Both the position numbers and the translations under genes were made by a program. Source: Pontibacter beigongshangensis (GTDB lineage Bacteria > Bacteroidota > Bacteroidia > Cytophagales > Hymenobacteraceae). Taken from it: a DNA stretch of 64,000 nucleotides. The stretch lies in NCBI RefSeq assembly GCF_014332515.1, contig NZ_VFSD01000001.1:464554-528553 (forward strand). Reading direction: 5' to 3'. The stretch's first letter is position 1. The number at the start of each line of letters is the position of its first letter. Below the pieces are notes generated by a model. That model was not told where the DNA came from. It saw only the letters and a program-made list of their open reading frames with translations, and searched no databases. Shown piece by piece: positions 17,459 through 26,374 of this stretch.

Positions 17459-18526
17459 ATGAACCCTTATTTAAGTTATAAGCTAAAGATACTTTCTTTG
17501 TTTGCCATACTGCTGGTAGTCTACATACACGCTTACACCTTCGAGCTCGCTCCCCACTTCGGTGCCCTGACACAGCAGAAAAGCTACAACAGTTTTATCC
17601 AGGATTATATTTCGCAGGGAGTGGCCCGCATTGCAGTGCCGCTGTTTTTCTCTATTTCCGGCTATTTGTTCTTCCTCAATTTTAAGCCTTCGGTAGGCGG
17701 ATTTCTGAAAAAGTACCAGAAACGGTTCCGGACGCTGGTGGTCCCTTTTTTGCTATGGTCTTTGTATGGCATTCTCTTGTACTTCGTGCTCCAACTCGCG
17801 CCAAACAGTGAACTGTTTTTCAAAAACCGTCTGATCCGGAACTTTGACCTTCCGCAGTTTTTCTCCACCTGGCTCAAGCACCCGATCCCGTACCAGCTAT
17901 GGTTTCTCCGCGATCTGATTTTTCTGGTTCTGCTATCGCCGCTGGTGTGGTTTTACGTCCGGTACCTGAAAGAGGCTGGCATCGCCTTACTGATTGTGCT
18001 GTGGGTGTGGCTGTTCGACCTGGATCTTTTCCAGACAGAATCGCTGCTCTTCTTTTCGCTGGGTGCGCTCCTTTCCTTTAGGTCTGGTCTCCTCTTAAAG
18101 CAACATACGTCCAACACAACCTACCTGGTGCTGCTGGCCTGGCTGCTGCTCATCCTCCTGAAAACCTGGCTCAGCCATATCGACTTCGATCCAGCCCTCG
18201 CCGTCAGGTTGGTGCATAAAGCAGCTATACTCGTAGGCATAGTGGCCGCCTGGATGATTTTCGACAAGGCCTTTCTGGGGCGGGAGGCAAAAGAAAGCCG
18301 GATGCTGTGGTTCGCTTCCTTCTCGTTCTTCATCTACGCTTTCCATGAGCCGGTTCTCACTATTTTTAAAAAGGGGCTTTTCTTCTTGTTGGGAACAACC
18401 GACCCGGTTACACTCCTTGTATACCTTACGGCACCGCTTGTCGTCATCGCATTAAGTGTTTTGGCAGGCCTGATCCTACAAAAATTGCTGCCCTGGCTCT
18501 ACGCCCTGCTGACCGGCGGAAGATGA
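17459..18526 (+). CDS. Acyltransferase 3 family membrane protein
   Basis: 355 residues from the ATG chosen. The reading frame stays open upstream to 17162, but that part has no membrane segment or family motif, so I treat it as leader. About ten hydrophobic segments are seen. The first carries the family pattern (LKILSLFAILLVVYIHAYTF, with the catalytic-type His of the R/H-x10-H region), followed by VPLFFSISGYLFFLNF. Such enzymes acylate exported sugars, lipids or peptidoglycan from the inner membrane. The substrate is unknown; no polysaccharide cluster is adjacent. Convergent with the SDR gene. Confidence 0.85.
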   Translation: MNPYLSYKLKILSLFAILLVVYIHAYTFELAPHFGALTQQKSYNSFIQDYISQGVARIAVPLFFSISGYLFFLNFKPSVGGFLKKYQKRFRTLVVPFLLWSLYGILLYFVLQLAPNSELFFKNRLIRNFDLPQFFSTWLKHPIPYQLWFLRDLIFLVLLSPLVWFYVRYLKEAGIALLIVLWVWLFDLDLFQTESLLFFSLGALLSFRSGLLLKQHTSNTTYLVLLAWLLLILLKTWLSHIDFDPALAVRLVHKAAILVGIVAAWMIFDKAFLGREAKESRMLWFASFSFFIYAFHEPVLTIFKKGLFFLLGTTDPVTLLVYLTAPLVVIALSVLAGLILQKLLPWLYALLTGGR

Positions 18527-18530
18527 TCTT

Positions 18531-18692
18531 TAAAGTTAGAAAGTTTTTGAAAGTAGAAAGTTAGAGAGGTAGAAAATGGCAACATTAACTTGAGGCGAGA
18601 AGGCTCATTCGGTAATTATTCCAATGAAATAAGCCCTCCGGAGCCTTAGCCGCTCGTGCTGCTCTAAATACCCCATTAACTTTCTAACGTTA
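18531..18692. repeat. Inverted simple-sequence flanks around repeat copy 6
   Basis: AAAGTTAGAAAGTTTTTGAA and related sequence at 18534-18570 mirrors ATTAACTTTCTAACGTTAAC at 18673-18692. Repeat copy 6 lies between, as in the 5966-6170 spacer. Confidence 0.65.
18614..18644 (+). repeat. CCGGAG interspersed repeat, copy 6
   Basis: AATTATTCCAATGAAATAAG followed by CCCTCCGGAG; CGTGCTGCTC in the right tail. Confidence 0.88.
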
Positions 18693-18695
18693 ACC

Positions 18696-19565
18696 TCACT
18701 CCTTGCCTCTCATTTTCTTCTCCATGGCATCCCACAGCTCATGCGGCACCTGGTCGAAGGAATTGAACTCACCGGCACCATAAAGCCACTCCCCTCCATC
18801 TATGGTTACGACCTCCCCGTTTACAAAACCGGCGTAATCCGACACCAGGTAGGCGGCCAGATTCGCCAGTTCCTGGTGCTCCCCAAACCGGCCTACCGGA
18901 ATGCGTTTGAGCGGGTCGATCTGTTCGGCAAGCTGCTTTGGGAACAGCCTGGTCCAGGCCCCTTCGGTTGGGAAGGGCCCGGGGGCGATGGCATTGGAGC
19001 GGATACCGTATTTGGCCCACTCTGAGGCCAGCGAACGCGTAAGGGCAAGCACGCCGGCTTTGGCGCAGGCAGAAGGCACCACATACCCGGAACCGGTCCA
19101 GGCATAGGTGGTGACGATGTTGAGTATGGCAGCCGGTTTTTGCTGCGCAATCCAGTGCTTGCCCAGGGCTAGGGTGCAGTTGTAGCTGCCCTTCAGCACA
19201 ATGTCTGTCACCACATCAAAGGCTTTGTGGGTGAGGCGCTCTGTGGGGCTCACAAAGTTGCCGGCCGCGTTGTTCACCAGCACATCCACCTGCCCGAAAT
19301 GCGACAAAGCCTTCTCCAGCATGGCCTCCACCTCCTGGTATTTGCGCACATCGCAGGCTACAGGCAATACTTCGCCTCCGGTTTGCTGCCTCAGTTCCGC
19401 TGCAGATTTTTCCAGAACCTCCATTTTACGGCTCGCTATAACCACCTGGGCGCCAAGTTCCAGAAAATACCTGACCATAGAGCGGCCAAGGCCAGTGCCA
19501 CCTCCGGTCACGAGTATGGTTTTGCCTTGTAAGGCTCCTTCTTTCAACATAGGTTCTGCTTTCAT
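18696..19565 (-). CDS. 2,4-dienoyl-CoA-reductase-like SDR oxidoreductase
   Basis: 289 residues. Rossmann motif TGGGTGLG near 20-27 and NNAAG at 98-102. The classical Y-x-x-x-K is replaced by S-A-C-A-K (Ser165, Lys169). Instead Tyr154 lies 15 residues before Lys169 and Asn103 lies 51 before that Tyr. This matches the Asn148/Tyr199/Lys214 set of human mitochondrial 2,4-dienoyl-CoA reductase, as does the surrounding GSGYVVPSACAKAG block and the IAPGPFPTEGA loop. The likely role is NADPH-dependent reduction of dienoyl-CoA during beta-oxidation of unsaturated fatty acids. Residue equivalences are from memory of the human enzyme. Confidence 0.86.
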   Translation of the reverse strand: MKAEPMLKEGALQGKTILVTGGGTGLGRSMVRYFLELGAQVVIASRKMEVLEKSAAELRQQTGGEVLPVACDVRKYQEVEAMLEKALSHFGQVDVLVNNAAGNFVSPTERLTHKAFDVVTDIVLKGSYNCTLALGKHWIAQQKPAAILNIVTTYAWTGSGYVVPSACAKAGVLALTRSLASEWAKYGIRSNAIAPGPFPTEGAWTRLFPKQLAEQIDPLKRIPVGRFGEHQELANLAAYLVSDYAGFVNGEVVTIDGGEWLYGAGEFNSFDQVPHELWDAMEKKMRGKE

Positions 19566-19671
19566 GGTAGTTATGTATAAGTCTGCTTTGTTGCCGGTGA
19601 TGTATGTGTAGCATACCTAAATCTATCTGAAACTGTTGCCGTATTCTTTGCAGAAACCTAATATTGTCTAT

Positions 19672-20076
19672 ATGAACAAAGAGCAATTAGAACAAGTGCT
19701 GACAGAAGCGGCAGATGGCTTGCTGGTGTTAAGCGAGACAGATGCCCCCCTGGAATACTATTTCCATCAGAAATCTGAAGAAGGAACCATAAATGAGGAA
19801 ATTGTAGCCGCCTGGGCCGGTAAACCTGCCGGTAAAGAAGTGGAGACCGAAGACCTGGATTATTTTTTCAGGAACATGACGAACCCGCACACAGATGCCG
19901 GCGAGGAAGTGCAGGCACAGGCAGACCGGTTCCGGAAACTGGTGGAGACCCTGAAAAGGCACCTGAGCGACATTACAGTGTATAAGATAAAAGAGCAGAG
20001 CACGAAAGTGCTGATCCTGGGCAGAACTGCTGATGGCGACTATGCTGGCTACGAAACACTGGTGGTAGAGACCTGA
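19672..20076 (+). CDS. Nuclease A inhibitor-like protein (NuiA family)
   Basis: 134 residues, against 135 for Anabaena NuiA. It begins MNKEQLEQVLTEAADGLLVL with the family signature D-G-L-L-x-x-S-E (Glu22, equivalent to Glu24 of NuiA). It ends in V-V-E-T with a C-terminal Thr, the residue that in the NucA-NuiA complex reaches the catalytic metal. LDYFFRNMT and VYKIKEQSTKVLILG match the alpha/beta/alpha sandwich. Its 3' end faces, across one shared terminator, a NucA-type endonuclease gene, so it probably blocks that nuclease should it remain or fold in the cytoplasm. Residue equivalences are recalled, not aligned by program. Confidence 0.87.
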   Translation: MNKEQLEQVLTEAADGLLVLSETDAPLEYYFHQKSEEGTINEEIVAAWAGKPAGKEVETEDLDYFFRNMTNPHTDAGEEVQAQADRFRKLVETLKRHLSDITVYKIKEQSTKVLILGRTADGDYAGYETLVVET

Positions 20077-20100
20077 GACAACTAACCTGCCTACCCTAAA

Positions 20101-20137
20101 CACAAAGCCCCTGCCAGGATAGCGGCGGGGGCTTTGT
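20101..20137 (+). terminator. Bidirectional terminator between nuclease inhibitor and nuclease genes
   Basis: ACAAAGCCCCTGCC / GCGGCGGGGGCTTTGT hairpin with a 6-base loop, short T/A tracts on both sides, and convergent genes on either side. Confidence 0.8.
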
Positions 20138-20159
20138 ATGCAGCAATACTATTTTGCTT

Positions 20160-21005
20160 TTATTGCGTTGGTCCTTCGTCCACGCGGGCTTCCAGTATGT
20201 CCTGAACAGCTTTAGAAACATTGGATAGCAGGTCGTACCCTGTTTTGGCCTCTATGGCATCTACGGTGGTGCGGTACGAGGCCCAGGAGGCGTTCACAGA
20301 ATTAAAATTGGGCGTGTCTACCGCAATAACCCGGGTATCGGGGGTTATCCGGTTTACGTCGTCGGTACCGACCGGGAGCACCACAATCACTTTCCAGATG
20401 CGGTTTGGTACGGTGACCTTTCCTTCTGCTATGGTTTCTTTAAAGCCGTTGCTGCCTTCGCCGCCTTTGCCATAGCTTCCCATAATAATGTAGAGCTCAT
20501 TCCCCTCGTCAACCAGTTTGCGGCAATAGTTCTCGAGGTTGGCCCAGGTACGCTGGTTGTTGTTCGGCGCCTGCGGAATCATGTTCGTCATCAGGAACGT
20601 GCTGGAATTGTCGTCAGCTGAAAGCGTGCGATCGGCTGATGGGCAGTTGTGACCCCGGTCGAAGCCGCTGCCCGTATAATCGGTGGAAACTACTTTATAG
20701 AAGTTGGCTGGCAGGGTGTTGTCTGCCCTGAAATTGTCCTGCCGTGGTGCGTCCCCGATCCAGGCGCTGCTCAGGTGCCAGCTCACCCAGTTGGCGGTGC
20801 CGCGGTAGCTGTTGTAGGCCAGGGCGTACTGCCGCTTTTCCAGCAGGTAATTATCAAAGGCGGAGGCGGCCCTGCTTGGGTTTCCGAGTGCCAGGTGCGC
20901 ATCCTGGCTTGGTTTGTTGGGTGCTGTAACTATTTTTTCGGCACAACCAGAAAATAAGGTGAGCGCCAGCAACAGAAACCTGACTACATGTAATTTTTGT
21001 GACAT
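20160..21005 (-). CDS. DNA/RNA non-specific endonuclease, NucA type (lipoprotein)
   Basis: 281 residues with a lipoprotein signal (LLLALTLFSGC, Cys21), so it is exported and membrane-anchored. The beta-beta-alpha-metal nuclease core contains D-R-G-H at 116-119 with catalytic His119, metal ligand Asn150 and Glu158. These spacings (31 and 8) equal those of His124/Asn155/Glu163 in Anabaena NucA. TFLMTNMIPQAP, TWANLENYC and GYDLLSNVS are family blocks. It cuts single- and double-stranded DNA and RNA, probably outside the cytoplasm for nutrient scavenging or defence. ATG at 21017 is an alternative start. It is convergent with the NuiA-like inhibitor gene. Confidence 0.93.
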   Translation of the reverse strand: MSQKLHVVRFLLLALTLFSGCAEKIVTAPNKPSQDAHLALGNPSRAASAFDNYLLEKRQYALAYNSYRGTANWVSWHLSSAWIGDAPRQDNFRADNTLPANFYKVVSTDYTGSGFDRGHNCPSADRTLSADDNSSTFLMTNMIPQAPNNNQRTWANLENYCRKLVDEGNELYIIMGSYGKGGEGSNGFKETIAEGKVTVPNRIWKVIVVLPVGTDDVNRITPDTRVIAVDTPNFNSVNASWASYRTTVDAIEAKTGYDLLSNVSKAVQDILEARVDEGPTQ

Positions 21006-21116
21006 ACTCTTTTGCATTGAAATCCTGAAACCGAAGCTACAGGATCTGTTGGTCCCAAACAAACCGCTGCGCGCATTAAGTATTTAGGAGGTGAAAATAG
21101 AAATTTCTCTAACCAC

Positions 21117-21147
21117 AATTATGCGAATGAAAAGTGGCCTCCAGAGG
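21117..21147 (+). repeat. CCGGAG interspersed repeat, copy 7 (long tail)
   Basis: AATTATGCGAATGAAAAGTG followed by GCCTCCAGAGG. The long tail to about 21240 holds GATGATAGAGGCTAGATACT-type repeats, a TCTGAATC block and TTTGCCGGATGG, as in copies 1, 2 and 23. Confidence 0.8.
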
Positions 21148-21416
21148 CTTTTTCAGATGATAGAGGCTAGATACTAGATGTTAGATTTTTTATCTGAATC
21201 TAATTAAAGGGCCTCTAACCCAATAATTTGCCGGATGGAAAGATCGACAGGATTAGAGCATATCCAGCATACCTGAGTCCTTATGTTGCCGGATTCTTGT
21301 TAGTTCCGTTATTGGCAGCCAGGAAAACCATCTCAAAGCTTCACATCGTCAAATTTCCAAATCACCCATTTAACAATTAGCACATCTGCACATTCATCTT
21401 TTAGCACATCAACTCA

Positions 21417-21445
21417 AATATTCTAATGAAAAAAGCCCTCCGGAG
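21417..21445 (+). repeat. CCGGAG interspersed repeat, copy 8
   Basis: ATATTCTAATGAAAAAAGCC followed by CTCCGGAG. The 530-base spacer 21063-21592 contains only this copy and copy 7; no gene was seen. Confidence 0.88.
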
Positions 21446-21592
21446 CCAAAAACTGCTACTCCCGCTCCTACAGTCGCTCATCTGTAGCGGGCATGGGGGC
21501 AAGAATTTACTTTGTGCAGCGAGTTTACTGTAGCGTTTTTTATATCTTTCTAGATCCCCAAATTACCAGATCTCTGCCTTTCCTAATCTATT

Positions 21593-23047
21593 TCAGAAGT
21601 GGTCCTGCAGGAGTTTATGGGCAGCCAGTATGCCGCTGAGGCAGGTACCCGGAATGCCCTGGCCGGGGTACACCGTATCGCCGCAAAGGTAGGCGCCTTT
21701 ATGGTCGAGGCGGGCGTCTTTCATGTGCCAGGGCTTAATGCGGCTGTACTGCGGATACCCGCCCACCATGCCAAACTCCCGCGCTGTCCAGAACAGCCAG
21801 GCCCCCGGGGTTGCCGACTGCCGGTAAAGGATCTGCTCTTCGGTTATCAACCCTTTATCAGTCAGTAGCCTGATGATGGCATTCTCCAGCACTTTTTTAT
21901 CGTGGATAATGTGGCTGGCAGGATCATGGATATGGGTGCTGACAGACACCACCGTCTCCTGCTCTGGTGCCCGCCGCTTGTCTTCCGGATGGCTGAAACT
22001 GACGAACACGCTTTTGCTGTTGATCAGCGGCAGGCCTTCCGGCACGTGCACCTGGTGATGCAGCACTTCAGGCAAGGGCCTCCCCTGCAGCACCAGCCCC
22101 ATGGTAAAGGCGCTGTTCAGTTTATCAGACTTCAGGAGATAGGGCTGCAGCGTAGCCTGCACCTTCTCGTCCTTAAAAATCTGTTGCGTATTGTTCAACG
22201 GTATACCACTTATCACATAGCGGCTCCGGAAGCTGCTGGTGTTGGTCCAGATCCGGTAGCCGGAAGTCTCGGGCAATACCTGCCTGACCGTTTGCCTGTA
22301 CAAAACCGAAGACCCATGGGCTGTGATGTAATCTACCAGCGGGTTGACCAAATTAATCAAACCTCCATCCAGGTAATAGTTGCCAAAAAGCGTGTAGCAG
22401 AGGGCCGTGGCACCGAACAGCACATTCACCTCGGGCATATAATTTTGCGCCGTAATCAGGAGTTGCTCGTTTACAAAGTCTACAAAGAGCTTGTTTTGTA
22501 GCAAGCCGTGTTTTTGCAACAGCTGTTCCACCGTCTGGAAAGCTACCGGCAGCAGGCGCAGCTGCCCTGGCCGCACCTGCCTGGCCGCCTGCCAGAGGTC
22601 CTGCAGGTTTGAGAACGGAAAGCTTTTCTGCTGCAGCGACACCTGCCACACCTGCCGGCTGATGCGGTAGCACTGCTCCCAGAACTCCCGCTGCTGGTGC
22701 TTGCCAAAAACCCGCTCCGCCTCTTGTATCCACTCATCAAGAGATTGGTAGCGCGTCAGCAACTGGCCGTCCGGCAGGTGCACCTGCATGGGCACCTCCA
22801 GCTGGCGCACCGGCACTTGCAGGCCCAGTTCATCGAGCAGGTAGCGGAGCGGCATGTGCTCATCCAGGCCCACAAGCGTGGTGGCGCCTGTCTCAAAGAT
22901 ATAGCCTTTGCGCAGATAAGAACTGGCACAACCGCCAGGGTACTTGGCCTGCTCCAGCACACACACCTGCAGCCCCCGCTTCACCAGAAGCGCCGCAGCC
23001 GACAGGGCTCCAAAACCAGAGCCGATCAGTACCACATCGTAGGTCAT
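21593..23047 (-). CDS. CrtI-like FAD-dependent oxidoreductase (phytoene desaturase/carotenoid isomerase family)
   Basis: 484 residues. The N-terminal FAD-binding Rossmann motif YDVVLIGSGFGALSAAALLV is followed by LEQAKYPGGCASSYLRKGYI and FETGATTLVG. The C-terminus has YLCGDTVYPGQGIPGTCLSG, the dinucleotide-closing motif of the phytoene desaturase/CrtISO/RetSat group. Enzymes of this group desaturate or isomerise polyenes. No crtB or other carotenoid gene is nearby, so I would not name the substrate; it could act on carotenoids or on another lipid. It appears monocistronic. Confidence 0.86.
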   Translation of the reverse strand: MTYDVVLIGSGFGALSAAALLVKRGLQVCVLEQAKYPGGCASSYLRKGYIFETGATTLVGLDEHMPLRYLLDELGLQVPVRQLEVPMQVHLPDGQLLTRYQSLDEWIQEAERVFGKHQQREFWEQCYRISRQVWQVSLQQKSFPFSNLQDLWQAARQVRPGQLRLLPVAFQTVEQLLQKHGLLQNKLFVDFVNEQLLITAQNYMPEVNVLFGATALCYTLFGNYYLDGGLINLVNPLVDYITAHGSSVLYRQTVRQVLPETSGYRIWTNTSSFRSRYVISGIPLNNTQQIFKDEKVQATLQPYLLKSDKLNSAFTMGLVLQGRPLPEVLHHQVHVPEGLPLINSKSVFVSFSHPEDKRRAPEQETVVSVSTHIHDPASHIIHDKKVLENAIIRLLTDKGLITEEQILYRQSATPGAWLFWTAREFGMVGGYPQYSRIKPWHMKDARLDHKGAYLCGDTVYPGQGIPGTCLSGILAAHKLLQDHF

Positions 23048-23264
23048 GCATTTTCAGGGTTTGTTTGTTAAACCGATCCAAGTCTGAATTGTTACCTTTA
23101 TGCTTATAAAAGGATAGTGGAGCCAGGCCGCATGGTGTGGGGGCGTTTGGTACTAAAAGCAGGTTAAGGCGATTATGGCAGCAGGAAAATGGGAGGAGCC
23201 GGAAATTTCCGGTAATTTGGGGCGGGCGGCAAAGAACAAACTCTTATAAATGACTTTTTTTTAA

Positions 23265-24092
23265 ATGAAAACAACTGCTGATATTAGTGTATTGGGTTGC
23301 GGCTGGTTAGGCTTGCCTTTGGCTGAGAAGCTCGTTCAGAACGGCTTTCGGGTACATGGTTCTACCACCACACCTGCCAAGCTCCAGGTGCTGCAGGAAA
23401 AGCAAATTGCGCCTTTTCTGTTCAACCTGGACGAGACCGAGCCGGATCAGGAGACACTTGCTGCGTTTCTGGACTCCAAGGTACTGGTCCTCAATATTCC
23501 GCCCCGGATCAGGTCGGGACAGGGAGACGAGCTGTTGCCTAAGCTTCGCAGGCTCCGGAAAGCCATGCTCGATTCTCCTGTTAGCAGAGTGCTGTTCGTT
23601 AGTTCTACAGCGGTGTACCTGGACCTGAACCGGGTCGTGACTGAGGAGGATATTCTTTTTACGGAGGAGCAGGAACCCGACAATTTGCTGCTACAGGCAG
23701 AAAAACTGTTTCAGGACCGGGAAGATTGGGTGACCACCATTGTGCGCTTTGGCGGCCTGGTGGGCGGCAGCCGGCAGCCGGGGCGTTTCATGGCCGGCAA
23801 ACAGAACCTGCCCGACGGAGACGCCCCCGTAAACCTGATTCATCTGGAGGATTGTGTGGAAATTCTGCACCGGATTATGGAGGAAGAAAAATGGGGCAGC
23901 GTGTATAACGCCTGTGCCGACGAGCATCCTACCCGCAGAGACTTTTATACCCGGGCGGCCCTCGCCATCCATGCCACCCCGCCTACTTTCCTGGATATGG
24001 AAAATACAAGTTTTAAACGCATCAACAGCGATAAATTAAAACAGGAGCTCTCCTATCAGTTTCTGCACCCTGATCCCATGCGGTTTTTTTAA
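23265..24092 (+). CDS. Atypical SDR, NAD(P)-dependent epimerase-like (YeeZ-like)
   Basis: 275 residues. The N-terminal nucleotide-binding turn is unusual, V-L-G-C-G-W-L-G-L-P-L-A near 10-21, as in the YeeZ group of atypical SDRs. It has FVSSTAVYLDLNRVVTEED (the S-x-Y region), EDWVTTIVRFGGLVGG, and LIHLEDCVEILHRIM near the C-terminal half. No clear YxxxK catalytic pair is seen (Y near 120 lacks Lys at +4), so catalytic activity as a dehydrogenase is uncertain. Function unknown. It is followed by a flavoprotein gene after a 104-base AT-rich repeat spacer. Confidence 0.78.
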   Translation: MKTTADISVLGCGWLGLPLAEKLVQNGFRVHGSTTTPAKLQVLQEKQIAPFLFNLDETEPDQETLAAFLDSKVLVLNIPPRIRSGQGDELLPKLRRLRKAMLDSPVSRVLFVSSTAVYLDLNRVVTEEDILFTEEQEPDNLLLQAEKLFQDREDWVTTIVRFGGLVGGSRQPGRFMAGKQNLPDGDAPVNLIHLEDCVEILHRIMEEEKWGSVYNACADEHPTRRDFYTRAALAIHATPPTFLDMENTSFKRINSDKLKQELSYQFLHPDPMRFF

Positions 24093-24196
24093 TGAGTGAG
24101 TGAATAAGTGAGGAATTATTGAAATGGAGATTTTTTTAATAATTCAACAATTTAACAACTCAATAATCAACAATTTAACAACCAACAACCGACAAA
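24093..24196. repeat. AT-rich simple-sequence spacer
   Basis: Short repeats of the type AACAATTTAACAAC and AATAATCAACAATTTAAC fill the gap between the two genes. A similar composition occurs at 36814-36981. Confidence 0.6.
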
Positions 24197-25441
24197 ATGA
24201 ACGTAGTGGTGATAGGCGGAGGCGCTGCCGGATTTTTTGGAGCTATTACCTGTGCAGAATCAAACCCAAAGGCGCGGGTGCTGCTGCTGGAGAAATCGAA
24301 TAAGCTGCTGGCAAAAGTCCGGGTGTCGGGGGGTGGCCGTTGCAACGTGACGCACAGCTGCTTTGTGCCTTCCGTTTTCTCGCAGCACTACCCCCGGGGC
24401 AGCAAGGAGCTAAAAGAAGCTTTAAAAACGTTTGGCGCAAGCGAAACAATCGCCTGGTTTGAGCAGCGGGGCGTGCAGCTCAAAACGGAAGCGGATGGCC
24501 GTATGTTTCCTGTCACCAACAACTCCGCCACCATTGTAGACTGCCTGCTGCAGGCAGCCAGAAAGGCTGGCGTAGAGATCAGGACCAGTACCGGTGTTGA
24601 GAAAATTGAAGCGCTGCCTGCCACCGCCGGCCCTATCCGCTTTAAGTTGGTGTTAAGCAACGGGAGCACCCTACAGGCAGACAAGGTGCTGGTATGCACT
24701 GGCGGGAACCCCAAAGAAGCAGGCTACGACTGGCTGAAAGCGCTGGGGCATTCCATACAAAAACCTGTGCCGTCCCTTTTTACCTTCAACGTGCCAGCTT
24801 CTCCGCTCAAAGAACTGCAGGGCATAGCAGTACCTAAGGCCAGGGTACGCATTGCCGGGCAGAAACTGGAGTACGAGGGGCCGCTGCTGATCACGCACTG
24901 GGGCTATAGCGGACCGGCTGTGCTGAAGTTGTCGGCCTGGGGAGCGCGTATATTTAATGAGCAGAACTACCATTTCACGGCACTCATCAACTGGATTCCG
25001 GAGTTTACGGAAGAAACCCTGCGGCAACATCTGCAGCAGTACCGGCAGTTGCACCCAAAAAAAGTAGTAGCCACCAACCCGCTTTTCGGGCTGCCACAGC
25101 GCCTCTGGAAAGCCCTGACACAGTTGGCTGAAGTACCATCAGCAGTAATATGGGGCGAGCTGCCCGCCAAAAACACCAACAAGCTGGTGGAGTCGCTGCA
25201 CCGTGCGCCCATTGAAGTAAAAGGCAAAACCACTTTTAAGGAAGAGTTCGTGACCTGTGGTGGCGTGGAGCTGAGCCAGGTAAACATGCGCACGCTGGAG
25301 AGCCGTCTGCAGCCGGGCCTTTACTTTGCCGGCGAGGTGCTCGACATCGACGGCATAACGGGAGGCTTCAATTTTCAGGCCGCCTGGACCACCGGCTACC
25401 TGGCCGGAAAAGCCATGGCACAGCCAGACCAGCAGCCATAA
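24197..25441 (+). CDS. HI0933/YhiN-family FAD-dependent oxidoreductase
   Basis: 414 residues. FAD Rossmann motif VVVIGGGAAGFFGAITCAES at 3-22, and then the family hallmark LLAKVRVSGGGRCNVTHSC near 36-54. ITHWGYSGPAVLKLSAW in the middle and FAGEVLDIDGITGGFNFQAA near the C-terminus are both typical. The family contains uncharacterised flavoproteins and the gut bile-acid enzyme BaiN; the substrate here is unknown. Full length, no signal peptide, probably cytoplasmic. Confidence 0.92.
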   Translation: MNVVVIGGGAAGFFGAITCAESNPKARVLLLEKSNKLLAKVRVSGGGRCNVTHSCFVPSVFSQHYPRGSKELKEALKTFGASETIAWFEQRGVQLKTEADGRMFPVTNNSATIVDCLLQAARKAGVEIRTSTGVEKIEALPATAGPIRFKLVLSNGSTLQADKVLVCTGGNPKEAGYDWLKALGHSIQKPVPSLFTFNVPASPLKELQGIAVPKARVRIAGQKLEYEGPLLITHWGYSGPAVLKLSAWGARIFNEQNYHFTALINWIPEFTEETLRQHLQQYRQLHPKKVVATNPLFGLPQRLWKALTQLAEVPSAVIWGELPAKNTNKLVESLHRAPIEVKGKTTFKEEFVTCGGVELSQVNMRTLESRLQPGLYFAGEVLDIDGITGGFNFQAAWTTGYLAGKAMAQPDQQP

Positions 25442-25520
25442 GTATAGGAATCTAAAGATGGAAACAAATTGATTATAATAGCAGTACAACTCCTTTACAA
25501 ACCATTCATGTATAAAGACT

Positions 25521-25964
25521 ATGGAAATCAATAAAGAAATTGTTTCGACTGTACACCACCTCATCGAACGTTGTAAAGACGGTGCCAAAGGTTATAAAAC
25601 AGCATCCGAAGATATTGAAGATAAGAACCTGAAAGATCTTTTTAAGAAATACGCCGTGCAGCGCGACAGCATGATTACGGAGTTGCAGGACCAGTTGCAT
25701 AAATTCGGCAAAACCGACGACGAATCGAGCTCTATTGAAGGAACGATTCACCGTGCCTGGATCGACATTAAATCCGCCCTGACTTCTAAAGACACCAAAC
25801 GCGTGCTGGAAGAGTGTGAACGAGGCGAGGATTATGCGCTGAAAGCTTATGAAGAAGCCCGAAGTGCCAACCTTCCGGGCGAGTTAAAAGCGGTGGTAGA
25901 GCAGCAGTACCAGGATGTGAAGAACGCACACGACCATATCCGCACACTCCGCGATAATGCTTAA
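25521..25964 (+). CDS. DUF2383 (PA2169-family) four-helix-bundle protein
   Basis: 147 residues, nearly all helical. The ferritin-like four-helix layout of DUF2383 is seen with LIERCKDGAKGYKTASEDIE at 14-33, YAVQRDSMITELQDQL, GTIHRAWIDIKSAL and CERGEDYALKAYEEA. Members are often linked to stress or general stress regulons; the biochemical role is unknown. It stands alone, closed by a strong terminator. Confidence 0.88.
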   Translation: MEINKEIVSTVHHLIERCKDGAKGYKTASEDIEDKNLKDLFKKYAVQRDSMITELQDQLHKFGKTDDESSSIEGTIHRAWIDIKSALTSKDTKRVLEECERGEDYALKAYEEARSANLPGELKAVVEQQYQDVKNAHDHIRTLRDNA

Positions 25965-25987
25965 ATAGGCATAATCGGTAAATACCG

Positions 25988-26012
25988 GAAAGGAGCTTCG
26001 GCTCCTTTTTTT
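25988..26012 (+). terminator. Intrinsic terminator after the DUF2383 gene
   Basis: AAAGGAGC-TTCG-GCTCCTTT hairpin with a stable UUCG tetraloop, followed by more T. Confidence 0.93.
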
Positions 26013-26248
26013 GTTTCTAAACGGGCGACCCAACTATTTATATCCCTACCAGTTAGTTTCTTCGCTTTGAGTTTCCTTGCGCTGTTTGCTGGCAGCGCTT
26101 TGGGTAAGTCAGCAATTGATCTGTTTCAGCCAAAGTAGGGTTTCTGTCAGCGAACAGCTCCTGCAAGCACGTGGAGGTAAAGCAGAAGCTGCCCCTCGTT
26201 GAATCACTCGCAGGAGCTGCGCACGCTGCGAGGTTTGGCGCAAACACC

Positions 26249-26278
26249 GATTATTTGAATGAAAACAGCCCTCCGGAG
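26249..26278 (+). repeat. CCGGAG interspersed repeat, copy 9
   Basis: GATTATTTGAATGAAAACAG followed by CCCTCCGGAG; CTGCTGCTGC in the right tail. It forms an inverted pair with copy 10. Confidence 0.85.
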
Positions 26279-26374
26279 CTCCTTTTGTCTGCTGCTGCAC
26301 ATGAGGCTATCGAATTAAACAGAAGTCTCCAGCAGCAATTATTGATTCCTACAACAGGAGCAGCAACGGCAGAG

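Noticed and set aside
20076..20160. Type II toxin-antitoxin operon as the reading of the nuclease/inhibitor genes
   Set aside because: The genes are convergent, the nuclease is exported, and both match the NucA/NuiA families rather than TA families.
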